Below, one piece after another: positions 18,017 to 26,616 of a stretch of DNA of 64,000 bases. Position numbers and translations under genes: made by a program. Within the stretch, counting starts at the first letter, position 1. Each line of letters starts with the position of its first letter. The notes beneath the pieces are model-generated. The model saw only the letters and a list, made by a program, of their open reading frames with translations, had not been told where the DNA came from and did no database searches. The DNA comes from Oscillospiraceae bacterium (GTDB lineage: Bacteria; Bacillota; Clostridia; Oscillospirales; Oscillospiraceae): NCBI GenBank assembly GCA_015067885.1, contig SVLO01000005.1, positions 51,192-115,191 on the forward strand, read 5' to 3'.

Positions 18017-19495
18017 ATGGAAGATCGTAAAATTTACGAGGACATTGCCCTGCGTACCGAAGGTGATATCTACATCGGGGTTGTGGGGCCGGTCCGCACA
18101 GGAAAATCGACCTTTATCAAGCGTTTCATGGAAACTTTGGTCATTCCGAATATTGAAAACGTTTATCGCAGGGAGCGTGCCCGTGACGAGCTGCCCCAAA
18201 GCGGGTCAGGGCGCACAATCATGACCGCCGAGCCGAAATTCGTACCGGAAGAAGCGGTAGAAATCAGCGTGGATGGCGGTGCGGCCCTTCGGGTGCGTAT
18301 GATCGATTGCGTGGGCTATATGATTAACGGCGCGGTGGGGCAACTGGATGGGGAAATGCCACGCATGGTCACAACGCCGTGGTATGACCACGCAATTCCC
18401 ATGACTGAGGCGGCGGAACTCGGTACCCGCAAAGTTATCGCGGAACACGCAACCATAGGCGTCGTAGTTACCACCGATGGTACGATCACCGACATTCCCC
18501 GGGCGGATTACCTTGAGGCCGAAGCAAGAGTGATCGGTGAACTAAAGGAACTGGGCAAACCTTTCGTCGTAATTGTAAACTCTGCGGACCCGGAATCCGA
18601 GTGCGCCAAGGGTATCTGCGACGAAATCACCAAGATGTACGATGTGACCTGTTGTGCTGTAAATTGTTTGGAAATCGACCATAAACATATCGAGGCATTG
18701 ATACGAGATGTTCTGTACGAATTTCCCATTAAGGAACTGGCGCTGTTCATGCCTGCCTGGGTGGATGCGCTGCAGGCCGACCACCCGATCAAAAACGCAT
18801 TGTATTGCGCGGTGCGTGACAGCGTTGGTCAGTTATGTCGTATCCGTGACGTAAGGAACGTAGTGCGGCACATTGCCGAGTGCGAACAGGTGGGCGGCGC
18901 ACGTATCGGAACTATGGAGCTTGGCAAGGGGACCGTTTCCATTGTGCTGGAGTTGCCGCGGATGCTGTTTTACAAAACCCTGTCCGAGCAGTCTGGGTTT
19001 GACGTGCAGGATGATGGGGAATTGTTACGTCTTTTGCAGGAACTGGCCGTAGTTAAGACCAAGTATGACCGTGTCGCTGCCGCATTGCATCAGGTAGAGG
19101 AAACCGGTTACGGTATTGTGGTTCCTCAGCCGGAATCCATGGTTCTGGAGGAGCCGGAGATCGTCCGTCAGGGTGGTCGGTACGGTGTGCGTCTGCGGGC
19201 AAGCGCGCCATCTATTCACATGATGCGGGCCGATATACAAACCGAGGTTGCTCCCATCGTCGGTACGGAAAAGCAAAGCGAGGAGATGATCAACTATCTT
19301 CTGCAGGAATTTGAAGGCGACACGGCAAAAATTTGGCAATCCAATATGTTTGGCAAATCCTTCTACGAACTGGTGGGGGAGGACCTGAACACAAAGCTCA
19401 AGCGTATGCCGGAAGAGGCACGAACCAAGCTGCGTGAGACCCTTCAGCGGATCATCAACGAGGGATCCGGCGGGCTGATCTGTATTATTCTGTAA
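18017..19495 (+). CDS. spoIVA: Stage IV sporulation protein A, coat ATPase
   Basis: A 492-residue TRAFAC-type ATPase, the same length as the B. subtilis protein, that polymerises irreversibly around the forespore as the coat basement. The Walker A motif is GPVRTGKST at residues 24-32. The long middle domain and the conserved C-terminus GLICIIL, required for SpoVM binding, are present. The ATG at 18017 follows AGGGGAGGGG; the frame is open further upstream within sipL, but that is not homologous. A strong terminator follows. Confidence 0.97.
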   Translation: MEDRKIYEDIALRTEGDIYIGVVGPVRTGKSTFIKRFMETLVIPNIENVYRRERARDELPQSGSGRTIMTAEPKFVPEEAVEISVDGGAALRVRMIDCVGYMINGAVGQLDGEMPRMVTTPWYDHAIPMTEAAELGTRKVIAEHATIGVVVTTDGTITDIPRADYLEAEARVIGELKELGKPFVVIVNSADPESECAKGICDEITKMYDVTCCAVNCLEIDHKHIEALIRDVLYEFPIKELALFMPAWVDALQADHPIKNALYCAVRDSVGQLCRIRDVRNVVRHIAECEQVGGARIGTMELGKGTVSIVLELPRMLFYKTLSEQSGFDVQDDGELLRLLQELAVVKTKYDRVAAALHQVEETGYGIVVPQPESMVLEEPEIVRQGGRYGVRLRASAPSIHMMRADIQTEVAPIVGTEKQSEEMINYLLQEFEGDTAKIWQSNMFGKSFYELVGEDLNTKLKRMPEEARTKLRETLQRIINEGSGGLICIIL

Positions 19496-19501
19496 GCGGA
19501 A

Positions 19502-19532
19502 GGGGAACGCCGTTTTTCGGCGTTCCCTTTTT
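19502..19532 (+). terminator. Rho-independent terminator after spoIVA
   Basis: GGGAACGCCG (19503-19512) pairs with CGGCGTTCCC (19518-19527) around a TTTTT loop and is followed by five T. It ends the spoVM-sipL-spoIVA cluster. Confidence 0.92.
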
Positions 19533-19554
19533 ATGCAATTTCGGTAAAAAACAC

Positions 19555-19583
19555 TTGCAAAATATATTTAGGTGCTTTAGAAT
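19555..19583 (+). promoter_or_regulatory. Sigma-A-type promoter for the aminotransferase gene
   Basis: TTGCAA (19555-19560) and TAGAAT (19578-19583) have a 17-base spacer. The start point would be near 19590, giving a leader of about 35 bases. Confidence 0.65.
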
Positions 19584-19624
19584 ACAGGTAATGTCCAAAA
19601 CATTACTTGACGGAGGTCAAACCT

Positions 19625-20812
19625 ATGAAACCCATTTCCAAAATTGCCAAGGCAATTGCTCCTTCCGCCACTGTCGCTGTAGATACCCTCGCCAAGCAGA
19701 TGAAGGCTGACGGCATTGACGTTATCGGCTTCGGCGCCGGTGAACCTGATTTTGATACGCCGGAACTGGTCAAGCAGGCCGGTATTCAGGCCATTATTGA
19801 CAATAAAACCCGTTATACCCCCGCAACCGGTATCGTACCCCTGCGCAAGGCGGTGGCCGACTGGTTGGAGAAGATGTACGGCGTAAGCTACAAACCCACG
19901 CAGATCTGCGTGTCCAGCGGTGCCAAACACAACGTGTTCGTGGCTTTGCAGGCCCTGTGCAACCCCGGCGACGAGGTCATTCTGCCTGCCCCTTACTGGG
20001 TCACTTATGAGGAGGCTATCAAGATGGCCGGTGCCACTCCCGTCATCGTCAACACCGACGAGAGTACCCGCTTCAAGCTGACTCCCGCCATGCTGGAGGG
20101 TGCCATCACCCCCAACACCAAGTGCCTGATCCTGACCAACCCCTCCAACCCCACCGGTATGCTTTACTCCCGCCAGGAGCTGGAGGAAATTGCCAAGCTG
20201 GTCATCAAACATGACCTGTACGTCATCAGCGACGAGATTTATGACCAGCTGGTCTACCACGGCACCTTTACCTGCTTTGCCAGCCTCAGCGAGGAAATCA
20301 AGGAGCGCACCGTCATGATCAACGGCGCGTCCAAGTCCTTTGCCATGACCGGCTGGCGCATGGGCTTTGCCGCCGCCAATGAGGAGATATCCAAGGCTAT
20401 GAGCAGCTACCTTAGCCACTCTACCGGCGGCACCAGCACCATCACCCAGTACGCCGCCCTGGCCGCTTACGAGTGTCAGGAGGATTTGGTAGGGAAGATG
20501 GTCCTGGCCTATACCCGCCGCATGAAGTACTTTATGGAGCGCATTTCCAAGATGCCCGGCGTCAGTGCGCTGGAACCCGACGGCGCTTTCTACGTCTTTA
20601 TGAACGTAAAAGAGCAGATCGGCCGCACCATTCAGGGTGTGAAGATCAACTCCAGTGCCGACTTTGCTCAGGCGCTGCTGGAGAAGGGCCTTGTGGCCGT
20701 CGTTCCCGGCGAGGCATTCGGCGCCCCCGGCTACGTCCGTTGGTCCTACGCCACCTCCATGGAGAACATCCGTGAGGGTTTGGACCGCCTGGAAAAGTTC
20801 CTGGCTGAATAA
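19625..20812 (+). CDS. aspC: Aspartate aminotransferase (class I, PLP-dependent)
   Basis: A 395-residue fold-type I aminotransferase. The PLP lysine is in NGASKSFAMTGWRMGF near residue 235, and the NPSNPTG motif and the C-terminal substrate arginine region (GYVRWSYATS) are intact. This is the Ib subgroup (AspC of Firmicutes and Thermus), acting on aspartate and glutamate. The start at 19625 has CGGAGGT 8 bases upstream. Aspartate made here could feed the asd-dap pathway at 58.7-61.5 kb. Codon use is strongly biased to C- and G-ending codons, as in highly expressed genes. Confidence 0.92.
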   Translation: MKPISKIAKAIAPSATVAVDTLAKQMKADGIDVIGFGAGEPDFDTPELVKQAGIQAIIDNKTRYTPATGIVPLRKAVADWLEKMYGVSYKPTQICVSSGAKHNVFVALQALCNPGDEVILPAPYWVTYEEAIKMAGATPVIVNTDESTRFKLTPAMLEGAITPNTKCLILTNPSNPTGMLYSRQELEEIAKLVIKHDLYVISDEIYDQLVYHGTFTCFASLSEEIKERTVMINGASKSFAMTGWRMGFAAANEEISKAMSSYLSHSTGGTSTITQYAALAAYECQEDLVGKMVLAYTRRMKYFMERISKMPGVSALEPDGAFYVFMNVKEQIGRTIQGVKINSSADFAQALLEKGLVAVVPGEAFGAPGYVRWSYATSMENIREGLDRLEKFLAE

Positions 20813-20819
20813 AGCTGCA

Positions 20820-20852
20820 AGAGCCGCTGCGCCACTGCGCAGCGGCTCTTTT
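20820..20852 (+). terminator. Rho-independent terminator
   Basis: GAGCCGCTGCG (20821-20831) pairs with CGCAGCGGCTC (20838-20848), followed by TTTT. It separates aspC from fba. Confidence 0.9.
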
Positions 20853-20938
20853 GTCTTAAAAATCAGCAGGGGAGCGCAGGGGAGTGAATATGCCCAAAAT
20901 TTTTGTGGAAAAATGTGTGTAAATCATAACTCGACCTA

Positions 20939-20967
20939 TTGAATTTTAGCAAAGACAATGGTACAAT
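20939..20967 (+). promoter_or_regulatory. Sigma-A-type promoter for fba
   Basis: TTGAAT (20939-20944) and TACAAT (20962-20967) are 17 bases apart. Transcription would begin near 20974, about 27 bases before the start codon. Confidence 0.75.
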
Positions 20968-21000
20968 GAATTGCAAATTTTAATAGAGGAGTTGTTTTTT

Positions 21001-21969
21001 ATGCCACTCGTCACTACAACCGAAATGTTCCAGAAGGCCTACAACGGCGGCTACGCTGTCGGCGCCTTCAACGTCAACAACATGGAGATCGTTCAGGGTA
21101 TCACCGAGGCCGCCCGTGAGGTCAAGGCCCCTCTGATCCTGCAGGTTTCCAAGGGCGCTCGTGCCTACGCCAACCCCACCTACCTGACCAAGCTGGTTGA
21201 GGCTGCCGTTATCGAGTGTCCCGAGATCCCCATCGCTCTGCACCTGGACCACGGCGACAGCTTCGAGACCTGCAAGTCCTGCATCGACGGCGGCTTTACC
21301 TCCGTCATGATCGATGCCAGCTCCAAGCCCTTTGCCGAGAACATCGAAATCACCAAGAAGGTCGTTGAGTATGCTCACGCTCACGGTGTCGTTGTCGAGG
21401 CCGAGCTGGGCTCCCTGGCCGGCGTGGAGGATGAGGTCAGCGTGTCTGCCGAGGATTCCTCCTACACCCGTCCCGAAGAGGTCGAGGAGTTCGTGGCCAA
21501 GACCGGCTGTGACTCTCTGGCCATCGCCATCGGCACCAGCCACGGCGCCTACAAGTTCAAGCCCGAGCAGTGCACCCGCAATGCCGAGGGTATCCTGGTT
21601 CCTCCTCCTCTGCGCTTTGACATCCTGGAAGAGGTCTCCAAGCGTCTGCCCGGTTTCCCCATCGTGCTGCACGGTTCTTCCTCCGTGCCTCAGGACTACG
21701 TTGCCATGATCAACCAGAACGGCGGCAATATGCCTGACGCCGTTGGTGTTCCCGCCGAGCAGCTGCGCAAGGCCGCTTCTTTGGCCGTGTGCAAGATCAA
21801 TATCGACTCCGACCTGCGCCTGGCCATGACCGGTACTGTGCGCAAGTTCTTTGCCGACCACCCCGAGAAGTTCGACCCCCGCGAGTACCTGAAGCCTGCC
21901 CGCGCCAACATCAAGGAGCTGGTTAAGGACAAGCTGATCAATGTCCTGGGCTGCGACGGCAAGGCCTGA
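21001..21969 (+). CDS. fba: Class II fructose-1,6-bisphosphate aldolase
   Basis: Zinc-dependent glycolytic aldolase of 322 residues. Zinc and substrate motifs are visible: HLDHGDSFE near residue 80, VEAELGSLAG near 135, SHGAYKF near 180 and VLHGSSSVP near 222. The ATG at 21001 follows AGAGGAG by 8 bases. Codon use is extremely biased (GCC, CTG, AAG, GAC), in line with a highly expressed central metabolic enzyme. Confidence 0.96.
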   Translation: MPLVTTTEMFQKAYNGGYAVGAFNVNNMEIVQGITEAAREVKAPLILQVSKGARAYANPTYLTKLVEAAVIECPEIPIALHLDHGDSFETCKSCIDGGFTSVMIDASSKPFAENIEITKKVVEYAHAHGVVVEAELGSLAGVEDEVSVSAEDSSYTRPEEVEEFVAKTGCDSLAIAIGTSHGAYKFKPEQCTRNAEGILVPPPLRFDILEEVSKRLPGFPIVLHGSSSVPQDYVAMINQNGGNMPDAVGVPAEQLRKAASLAVCKINIDSDLRLAMTGTVRKFFADHPEKFDPREYLKPARANIKELVKDKLINVLGCDGKA

Positions 21970-21992
21970 TTTCTAAACTGTTTCTTTCCACA

Positions 21993-22024
21993 GACCCGGC
22001 TGACACGCGTTGGCCGGGTCTTGT
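21993..22024 (+). terminator. Probable hairpin terminator after fba
   Basis: GACCCGGC (21993-22000) pairs with GCCGGGTC (22013-22020). The following bases, TTGTGC, make a poor T-run, so readthrough into the dipeptidase gene is possible. Confidence 0.55.
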
Positions 22025-22051
22025 GCTGAAAAGAGAGAAGGAGCAATTACT

Positions 22052-23311
22052 ATGGATATTAAACGCCTGAATCAACGGATTGACGAGCGCAAGGACGAGC
22101 TGTTCCAGCAGCTTTGCGACCTGATCAAGATCAACTCCGAGAACTTTGGCACCTACGGCAATGAGACCGACTGCGCCCGCTACATCCACGAGCTGTGCCA
22201 GAAGCTGGGGCTGGAGAGTGATTTTTACTCTCCCATGGAGCTGGATGGCTTTGCCCAGCATCCCGATTATTTCCCCGGTCGGGGCGTGGAGGATCGCTAC
22301 AACACGGTTGCCACCTGGAAGGGCAAGCAGGATGTCAACGAGCTGATGCTCATGGGCCACACTGATACCGTGGTCATTGGCGACCCCGCCAACTGGAGCG
22401 TTGACCCCCTGGGCGGCATCATCAAGGACGGCAAGATCTTTGGTCGCGGCGCCTGTGATGACAAGTACGCTTTGGCTACTGTGCTGTTCCTCATCAAGCT
22501 GTTGAAGGACGAGGGCTTTGAACCCAGCAAAAACCTGGTCTTCGCCGCCTTCTGTGATGAGGAGCTGGGCGGTTCTCACGGCGCTATGGCCGCCGTGATG
22601 AAGTACCCCTGCAACCGCATTATCTGCATGGATGGCCGTGAGAATCAGATTTGGAACGTGGCCTCCGGCGGTCAGGTGGTAAACTACAACTTCCACGTGA
22701 CCCATGCGGTGGACAGTGCTGCCAAGACGGCGGAGGCTCTGCCCATCGTTATGGAAGAGCTGAAGAAGTTCGGCGCGCGCCGCTGCGCGGAGCTGGAGGC
22801 TAACCGTTTCTACACCGGCACCCACATTCCCGGTACCTCGCTGCGCTTTATGGAAGTGCGGGCCGGTGACAACGGCGCCGATATGGGCGTGGGTAAGGTA
22901 CAGGTCACCTTCTACACCGAAAAGAGCAGGGAAGAGATTTGGGCAGAGCTGGCTGAGGTGGACAAGGCCATCTGTGAAAAGCTGGCTCCCATGGACATCC
23001 AGGGCGACGGCTTTACTCCCTTTACCCGGTTCTTCCACTACGGCTTCTGCGAGCCGGACAGCCCCTACATCACCGAGCTGCAGGATGCCTCTCAGCAGGC
23101 CATCGGCAAGCAGCCTATGGTTTGCGGCTCCTGCCTGTCCGACCTGTCTATCGTGTTCAAGCATGGCAACGCCAACGCCTATGCCTTTGGCGCCGGCCGT
23201 GATTTCAGCAAGACTGGTGGTGCGCACCAGCCGGACGAGTTTATCGTCTGCGATGATTACGTGGACTATACTAAGGCGATTGGTGCCTATATTTTGAAGG
23301 TCCTCGGTTAA
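22052..23311 (+). CDS. M20 family dipeptidase (PepV/DapE-like)
   Basis: A 419-residue di-zinc peptidase. Metal-site motifs are LMGHTDTVV, the bridging aspartate in RGACDDKYALA, and DEELGGSHGA. The length and the internal lid domain fit PepV-like dipeptidases rather than DapE or ArgE, but the exact substrate cannot be assigned. AGAAGGAG is placed 8 bases from the ATG. It is flanked by fba and an antiporter gene and shares the highly biased codon use of fba. Confidence 0.85.
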   Translation: MDIKRLNQRIDERKDELFQQLCDLIKINSENFGTYGNETDCARYIHELCQKLGLESDFYSPMELDGFAQHPDYFPGRGVEDRYNTVATWKGKQDVNELMLMGHTDTVVIGDPANWSVDPLGGIIKDGKIFGRGACDDKYALATVLFLIKLLKDEGFEPSKNLVFAAFCDEELGGSHGAMAAVMKYPCNRIICMDGRENQIWNVASGGQVVNYNFHVTHAVDSAAKTAEALPIVMEELKKFGARRCAELEANRFYTGTHIPGTSLRFMEVRAGDNGADMGVGKVQVTFYTEKSREEIWAELAEVDKAICEKLAPMDIQGDGFTPFTRFFHYGFCEPDSPYITELQDASQQAIGKQPMVCGSCLSDLSIVFKHGNANAYAFGAGRDFSKTGGAHQPDEFIVCDDYVDYTKAIGAYILKVLG

Positions 23312-23328
23312 TATTACATAACATCCGG

Positions 23329-23359
23329 TAAGCGCCCCGGACTGGGGCGCTTACTTTTT
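23329..23359 (+). terminator. Rho-independent terminator
   Basis: TAAGCGCCCC (23329-23338) pairs with GGGGCGCTTA (23344-23353), followed by CTTTTT. It ends the dipeptidase transcript. Confidence 0.9.
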
Positions 23360-23379
23360 GGATGGGAGAGTTGAATTAC

Positions 23380-24690
23380 TTGAAGAAAACAAAAGGATTG
23401 GGCGCCTTATTACCGGTAGGCGTGTTTTTGGCGTTGTATCTCGGCTTTGGTATCGTGTTTGAGTACGTACTGCACACCCCCGGCGGTTTTTACGACGTGA
23501 AGGCCGTGGTAGTGTTTCTTATTGCGTTGCTGGTTGCGGTACTTCAGGACAACCGCCATAGCTTTGAGGAGAAAATCGCCATCATGGCTCGTGGCGTTTC
23601 AGACAGCAACATCATCTTAATGTGCCTTGTTTTTCTTGCGGCGGGCGCTTTTTCCGGCGCTGTGCAGGCTGCCGGTGGGGCAGAGAGTACAGTGGCGCTG
23701 TTTCTAACCATCCTGCCGGATAAGATCGCGGTGGGCGGCCTGTTTTTGATCGCCTGCTTTATCTCACTGTCCATGGGTTCTTCCTGCGCCACTATTGCGG
23801 CATTATCCTCCTTTGGTGTTGCGGTCAGCGAGGCAACCGGCTTCTCTCTTGCGCTTTGTCTTGCGGCTGTGGTTGGCGGTGCCATGTTTGGTGACAATCT
23901 CTCCGTTATTTCCGACACCACCATTGCGGCGGTTCGTACGCAGGGGTGCAAGATGCGGGATAAGTTCCGGATGAACTTTTGGATCGTACTGCCCGCTGCG
24001 GTGCTGACGCTGGTTTTACTGATCGTTATGACCCCTTCGGCATCTGCGCAGATGCAATCGGCGGAGTATAACATTTTCAAAGTTTTGCCGTATTTGGTCG
24101 TCCTTGTTGGGGCGCTGATCGGTTTGAATGTATTTATCGTGCTGTTCACCGGTACGGTGCTTTCCTTGGGTGTTGGAATTGCAACCGGGGCATTTGCCTG
24201 GACGGAGAGCTTTGGTGTGGTATTTGATGGCATCAACGCTATGTATGACATCACGGTTATTTCTATCGTAGTGGCCTGCATCGGCGCCCTTGTCAAGGAA
24301 AACGGCGGAATCAATGCTCTGATCGGTCTTGTCCGCCGCTGTATTCGCTCCAAACGGGGCGCTCAGCTGGGAATCGGCGCATTGGTGGTGGGCGTGGATG
24401 TGGCCACCGCGAATAATACAATTGCCATTGTAATGGCCGGTCCGATCGCCAAGGAAATCAGTAGTGAATACGGAATTTCCCCTAAGCGAACTGCCTCGCT
24501 GCTTGATATTTTTGCTTCGGCAATGCAGGGGATTTTGCCCTATGGCGCGCAGCTTTTATACGCCGTCAGCGGTGCCGCGGCAGCCGGATACACTATCAGC
24601 TCCTTAGATCTCATTCCGCACCTGTATTATCCGATTTTAATGGCTATCAGTGCGTTTCTCTTTATTTTAATTCAAAAAAAGGACAAATAG
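23380..24690 (+). CDS. nhaC: NhaC family Na+/H+ antiporter
   Basis: An integral membrane protein of about 436 residues with 10-12 hydrophobic helices. The NhaC signatures SMGSSCATIAALSSFGVAVS and GGAMFGDNLSVISDTTIAA are intact. It exchanges sodium for protons, possibly with an organic anion, at the cytoplasmic membrane. The TTG at 23380 is preferred because GGGAGAG lies 9 bases upstream; the in-frame ATG at 23362 would contain that ribosome site. Confidence 0.9.
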   Translation: MKKTKGLGALLPVGVFLALYLGFGIVFEYVLHTPGGFYDVKAVVVFLIALLVAVLQDNRHSFEEKIAIMARGVSDSNIILMCLVFLAAGAFSGAVQAAGGAESTVALFLTILPDKIAVGGLFLIACFISLSMGSSCATIAALSSFGVAVSEATGFSLALCLAAVVGGAMFGDNLSVISDTTIAAVRTQGCKMRDKFRMNFWIVLPAAVLTLVLLIVMTPSASAQMQSAEYNIFKVLPYLVVLVGALIGLNVFIVLFTGTVLSLGVGIATGAFAWTESFGVVFDGINAMYDITVISIVVACIGALVKENGGINALIGLVRRCIRSKRGAQLGIGALVVGVDVATANNTIAIVMAGPIAKEISSEYGISPKRTASLLDIFASAMQGILPYGAQLLYAVSGAAAAGYTISSLDLIPHLYYPILMAISAFLFILIQKKDK

Positions 24691-24692
24691 TG

Positions 24693-24731
24693 CAAAAACC
24701 GACGTGCAATTTTTCGCGCGTCGGGTTTTTG
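24693..24731 (+). terminator. Rho-independent terminator after nhaC
   Basis: AAAAACCGACG (24694-24704) pairs with CGTCGG and TTTTT (24719-24730) around a 14-base loop, with one mismatch. It immediately follows the nhaC stop. Confidence 0.75.
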
Positions 24732-24781
24732 TGACCTCGGAAGGGGAGTGGCATAGGATAGGGAGGAGGGGAGGCCTTACC

Positions 24782-25306
24782 ATGCCTGACATCATTCCCT
24801 ATAACCGACGTGCCGCCGTGCGTTATGCCCACCGCTGGGCCTATGGACGCAATCCGTTATTCTATGATTTCGAGAATATCGGTGGCGATTGTACAAATTT
24901 TGCTTCTCAATGCCTGTATGCCGGTACCGGAATTATGAATTTCACGCCAACCTACGGCTGGTACTATATTGATCCGGAAAACCGCGCACCCGCTTGGACC
25001 GGTGTGGAGTATTTTTACGACTTTTTGACCCGTAAGGAGCGGACTGCCGGCCCGGTTGGGGTACTTGCCAATATGAGTATGCTGCTGCCGGGAGATTTTG
25101 TCCAGCTGCGCCTCACCAAGGAAATCTTTTCGCACACACCAATTATCGTGGAAATCGACGGCCCGCCAACGTTGGACAATATTCTGATAGCAGCCCATTC
25201 CATCGACTCTGATTATCGGCCCTTAAGCACCTATGACTTTCAAGAGATCCGTTTTTTGCACATTATAGGCGCATATAAGCCAAATAATGAGGGAATTTTG
25301 CAATAA
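24782..25306 (+). CDS. Putative amidase-domain protein (amidase_6 family)
   Basis: A 174-residue protein. It has the amidase_6 pattern: YNRRAAVRYAHRWAYGRNP near the start, then GGDCTNFASQCLYAG with the likely catalytic cysteine, and HTPIIVEI with a histidine. The family is NlpC/P60-like and is found in Clostridia and Bacilli, often with secreted forms; here no signal peptide is visible. The substrate is unknown. The start at 24782 follows GGGAGGAGGGGAGG. Confidence 0.8.
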   Translation: MPDIIPYNRRAAVRYAHRWAYGRNPLFYDFENIGGDCTNFASQCLYAGTGIMNFTPTYGWYYIDPENRAPAWTGVEYFYDFLTRKERTAGPVGVLANMSMLLPGDFVQLRLTKEIFSHTPIIVEIDGPPTLDNILIAAHSIDSDYRPLSTYDFQEIRFLHIIGAYKPNNEGILQ

Positions 25307-25308
25307 AT

Positions 25309-25346
25309 TAAACCGCAGCCCCAATTAATAGGGACTGCGGTTTTTA
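25309..25346. terminator. Bidirectional terminator
   Basis: AAACCGCAG (25310-25318) and CTGCGGTTT (25335-25343), with further CCC/GGG pairing inside, form a hairpin with T-runs on both strands. It serves the amidase gene (+) and the recombinase gene (-), which converge here. Confidence 0.88.
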
Positions 25347-25349
25347 TAT

Positions 25350-26375
25350 TTATTCCTCGGTTTCCTGAACCTTTTTTGCTTTTTTTGTCACATTGGAAAG
25401 GGGATTGGCCCGGGCGGCAGTACGCAGGTTATCACTGTCTACATGGGTATAAATTTGGGTGGTATTCAGGTTCTCGTGACCTAAAACTTCCTGCAGCGTG
25501 CGTACATCTACGCCGTTTTGGAGCATCAGGGTAGCGGCTGTATGGCGCAGTTTATGCGAGGAGTACTGAGTACTGTCCAAACCGGCAGCCGAAAGGTGCT
25601 TTTTTACCAACTTATGGACCGCGGCGGTTGTGATGCGGCGGCGGTTCTGATGGGTAACGAACAGCGCATTTTTATCAATTAGAGTAAGGCCCGCGCGCTC
25701 GTCCAGCCAATCGTCCAAAGCCTTGCGGCAAGCTGGATTGAGGAAAATAACACGTTCTTTATTGCCCTTACCGAGTACGCGCAGTTGTTCACCATGGACA
25801 TCGGTGACATTTAACCCAACCAGCTCGGAAATGCGCAGGCCGCAATTCAAAAACAGAGTTAGCATACAGTAATCGCGAATCTGATGCTTTCCGTCGATAT
25901 TGGAAAGCAGGCCAATGCTTTCGTCCAGAGTCAGGTATTTGGGCAGGGCCTTGCGGGAGCGCGGGGAATCCAGGTCTTGCATAGGGTTTTCGGCTAGTAA
26001 TTTTGCTTTGTTACACAGATATTTGTAAAAGGAGCGGATCGCGGCAATTTTACGGGCTCGGGATGCGGCCGACAAGCCGTAGGTCGTATTTGGACTGTTA
26101 CGATGGGTGGCGCGATCCCGGCCGAGGTAATTCATGTAAGAATAGACGTCACTGAGCGTAATGGAGCGAATCAGCGCCAAATCCACGTCGTCAATGGGAA
26201 TTTGGTCAAATGGAGTGTCCGGAGAGATTTTTTGTTTTTCCAGCTTAATATAACGAAAGAAATTACGCAGATCCAAATAGTACTCATCGACCGTGCGCGA
26301 CGAATGACCCTGAATGGTTTCGTGGTACGTTAAAAAGTCACGCAGAATAGACGGTGTATCAGCAGGAAAACTCAT
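25350..26375 (-). CDS. Xer-type tyrosine recombinase
   Basis: A 341-residue site-specific recombinase. The catalytic residues are present: the first arginine in CGLRISELVG, the lysine in LGKGNKERV, HKLRHTAATLM, the histidine in LGHENL and the tyrosine in TQIYTHVDS. The N-terminal SAM-like core-binding domain begins ILRDFLTYHETIQGH. It is longer than XerD at 51.8 kb, with a basic C-terminal tail of about 20 residues. It could be the XerC partner or a separate recombinase. No clear ribosome site precedes the ATG. Integrase use by a mobile element is not supported: no att-like repeats or phage genes are nearby. Confidence 0.88.
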   Translation of the reverse strand: MSFPADTPSILRDFLTYHETIQGHSSRTVDEYYLDLRNFFRYIKLEKQKISPDTPFDQIPIDDVDLALIRSITLSDVYSYMNYLGRDRATHRNSPNTTYGLSAASRARKIAAIRSFYKYLCNKAKLLAENPMQDLDSPRSRKALPKYLTLDESIGLLSNIDGKHQIRDYCMLTLFLNCGLRISELVGLNVTDVHGEQLRVLGKGNKERVIFLNPACRKALDDWLDERAGLTLIDKNALFVTHQNRRRITTAAVHKLVKKHLSAAGLDSTQYSSHKLRHTAATLMLQNGVDVRTLQEVLGHENLNTTQIYTHVDSDNLRTAARANPLSNVTKKAKKVQETEE

Positions 26376-26616
26376 AAGCGCAGAAAGATCAAAAATGACT
26401 CAGCATCAGGTCAAAGGAGCCAAAATCCCTAAATACCCCCATTTACCCTCCACTCAGGTCAACAAAATTTTTATTTTGTTGACCTGCAATGATCTTTCCT
26501 TAAACCTCCTCTCGTCCGCAAGGCTCCGGCCGCAAATACACTTACCGGATTATCGCGTTGTTTTGGAAATCTGTTTCTGACACATTTACTCAGTACGCTT
26601 GTCCATGCTGTGGATG
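26376..26616. other. Intergenic region with a perfect inverted repeat
   Basis: No coding gene is seen between the recombinase and radA. The region contains the inverted repeat listed at 26455-26486 and another copy of CAGGTCAA at 26407-26414. The rest is AT-rich without a clear promoter. Confidence 0.6.
26455..26486. repeat. Perfect 14-bp inverted repeat with TTTT loop
   Basis: CAGGTCAACAAAAT (26455-26468) is repeated in reverse complement at 26473-26486, separated by four bases. Neither strand continues into a T-run, so it is not an ordinary terminator. It could be a protein-binding site or an RNA hairpin in the radA-recombinase transcript. Confidence 0.85.

Noticed and set aside
25350..26616. 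Integrase of a mobile element
   Set aside because: The recombinase is Xer-like, with no phage, conjugation or excision genes and no direct repeats of att type around it.
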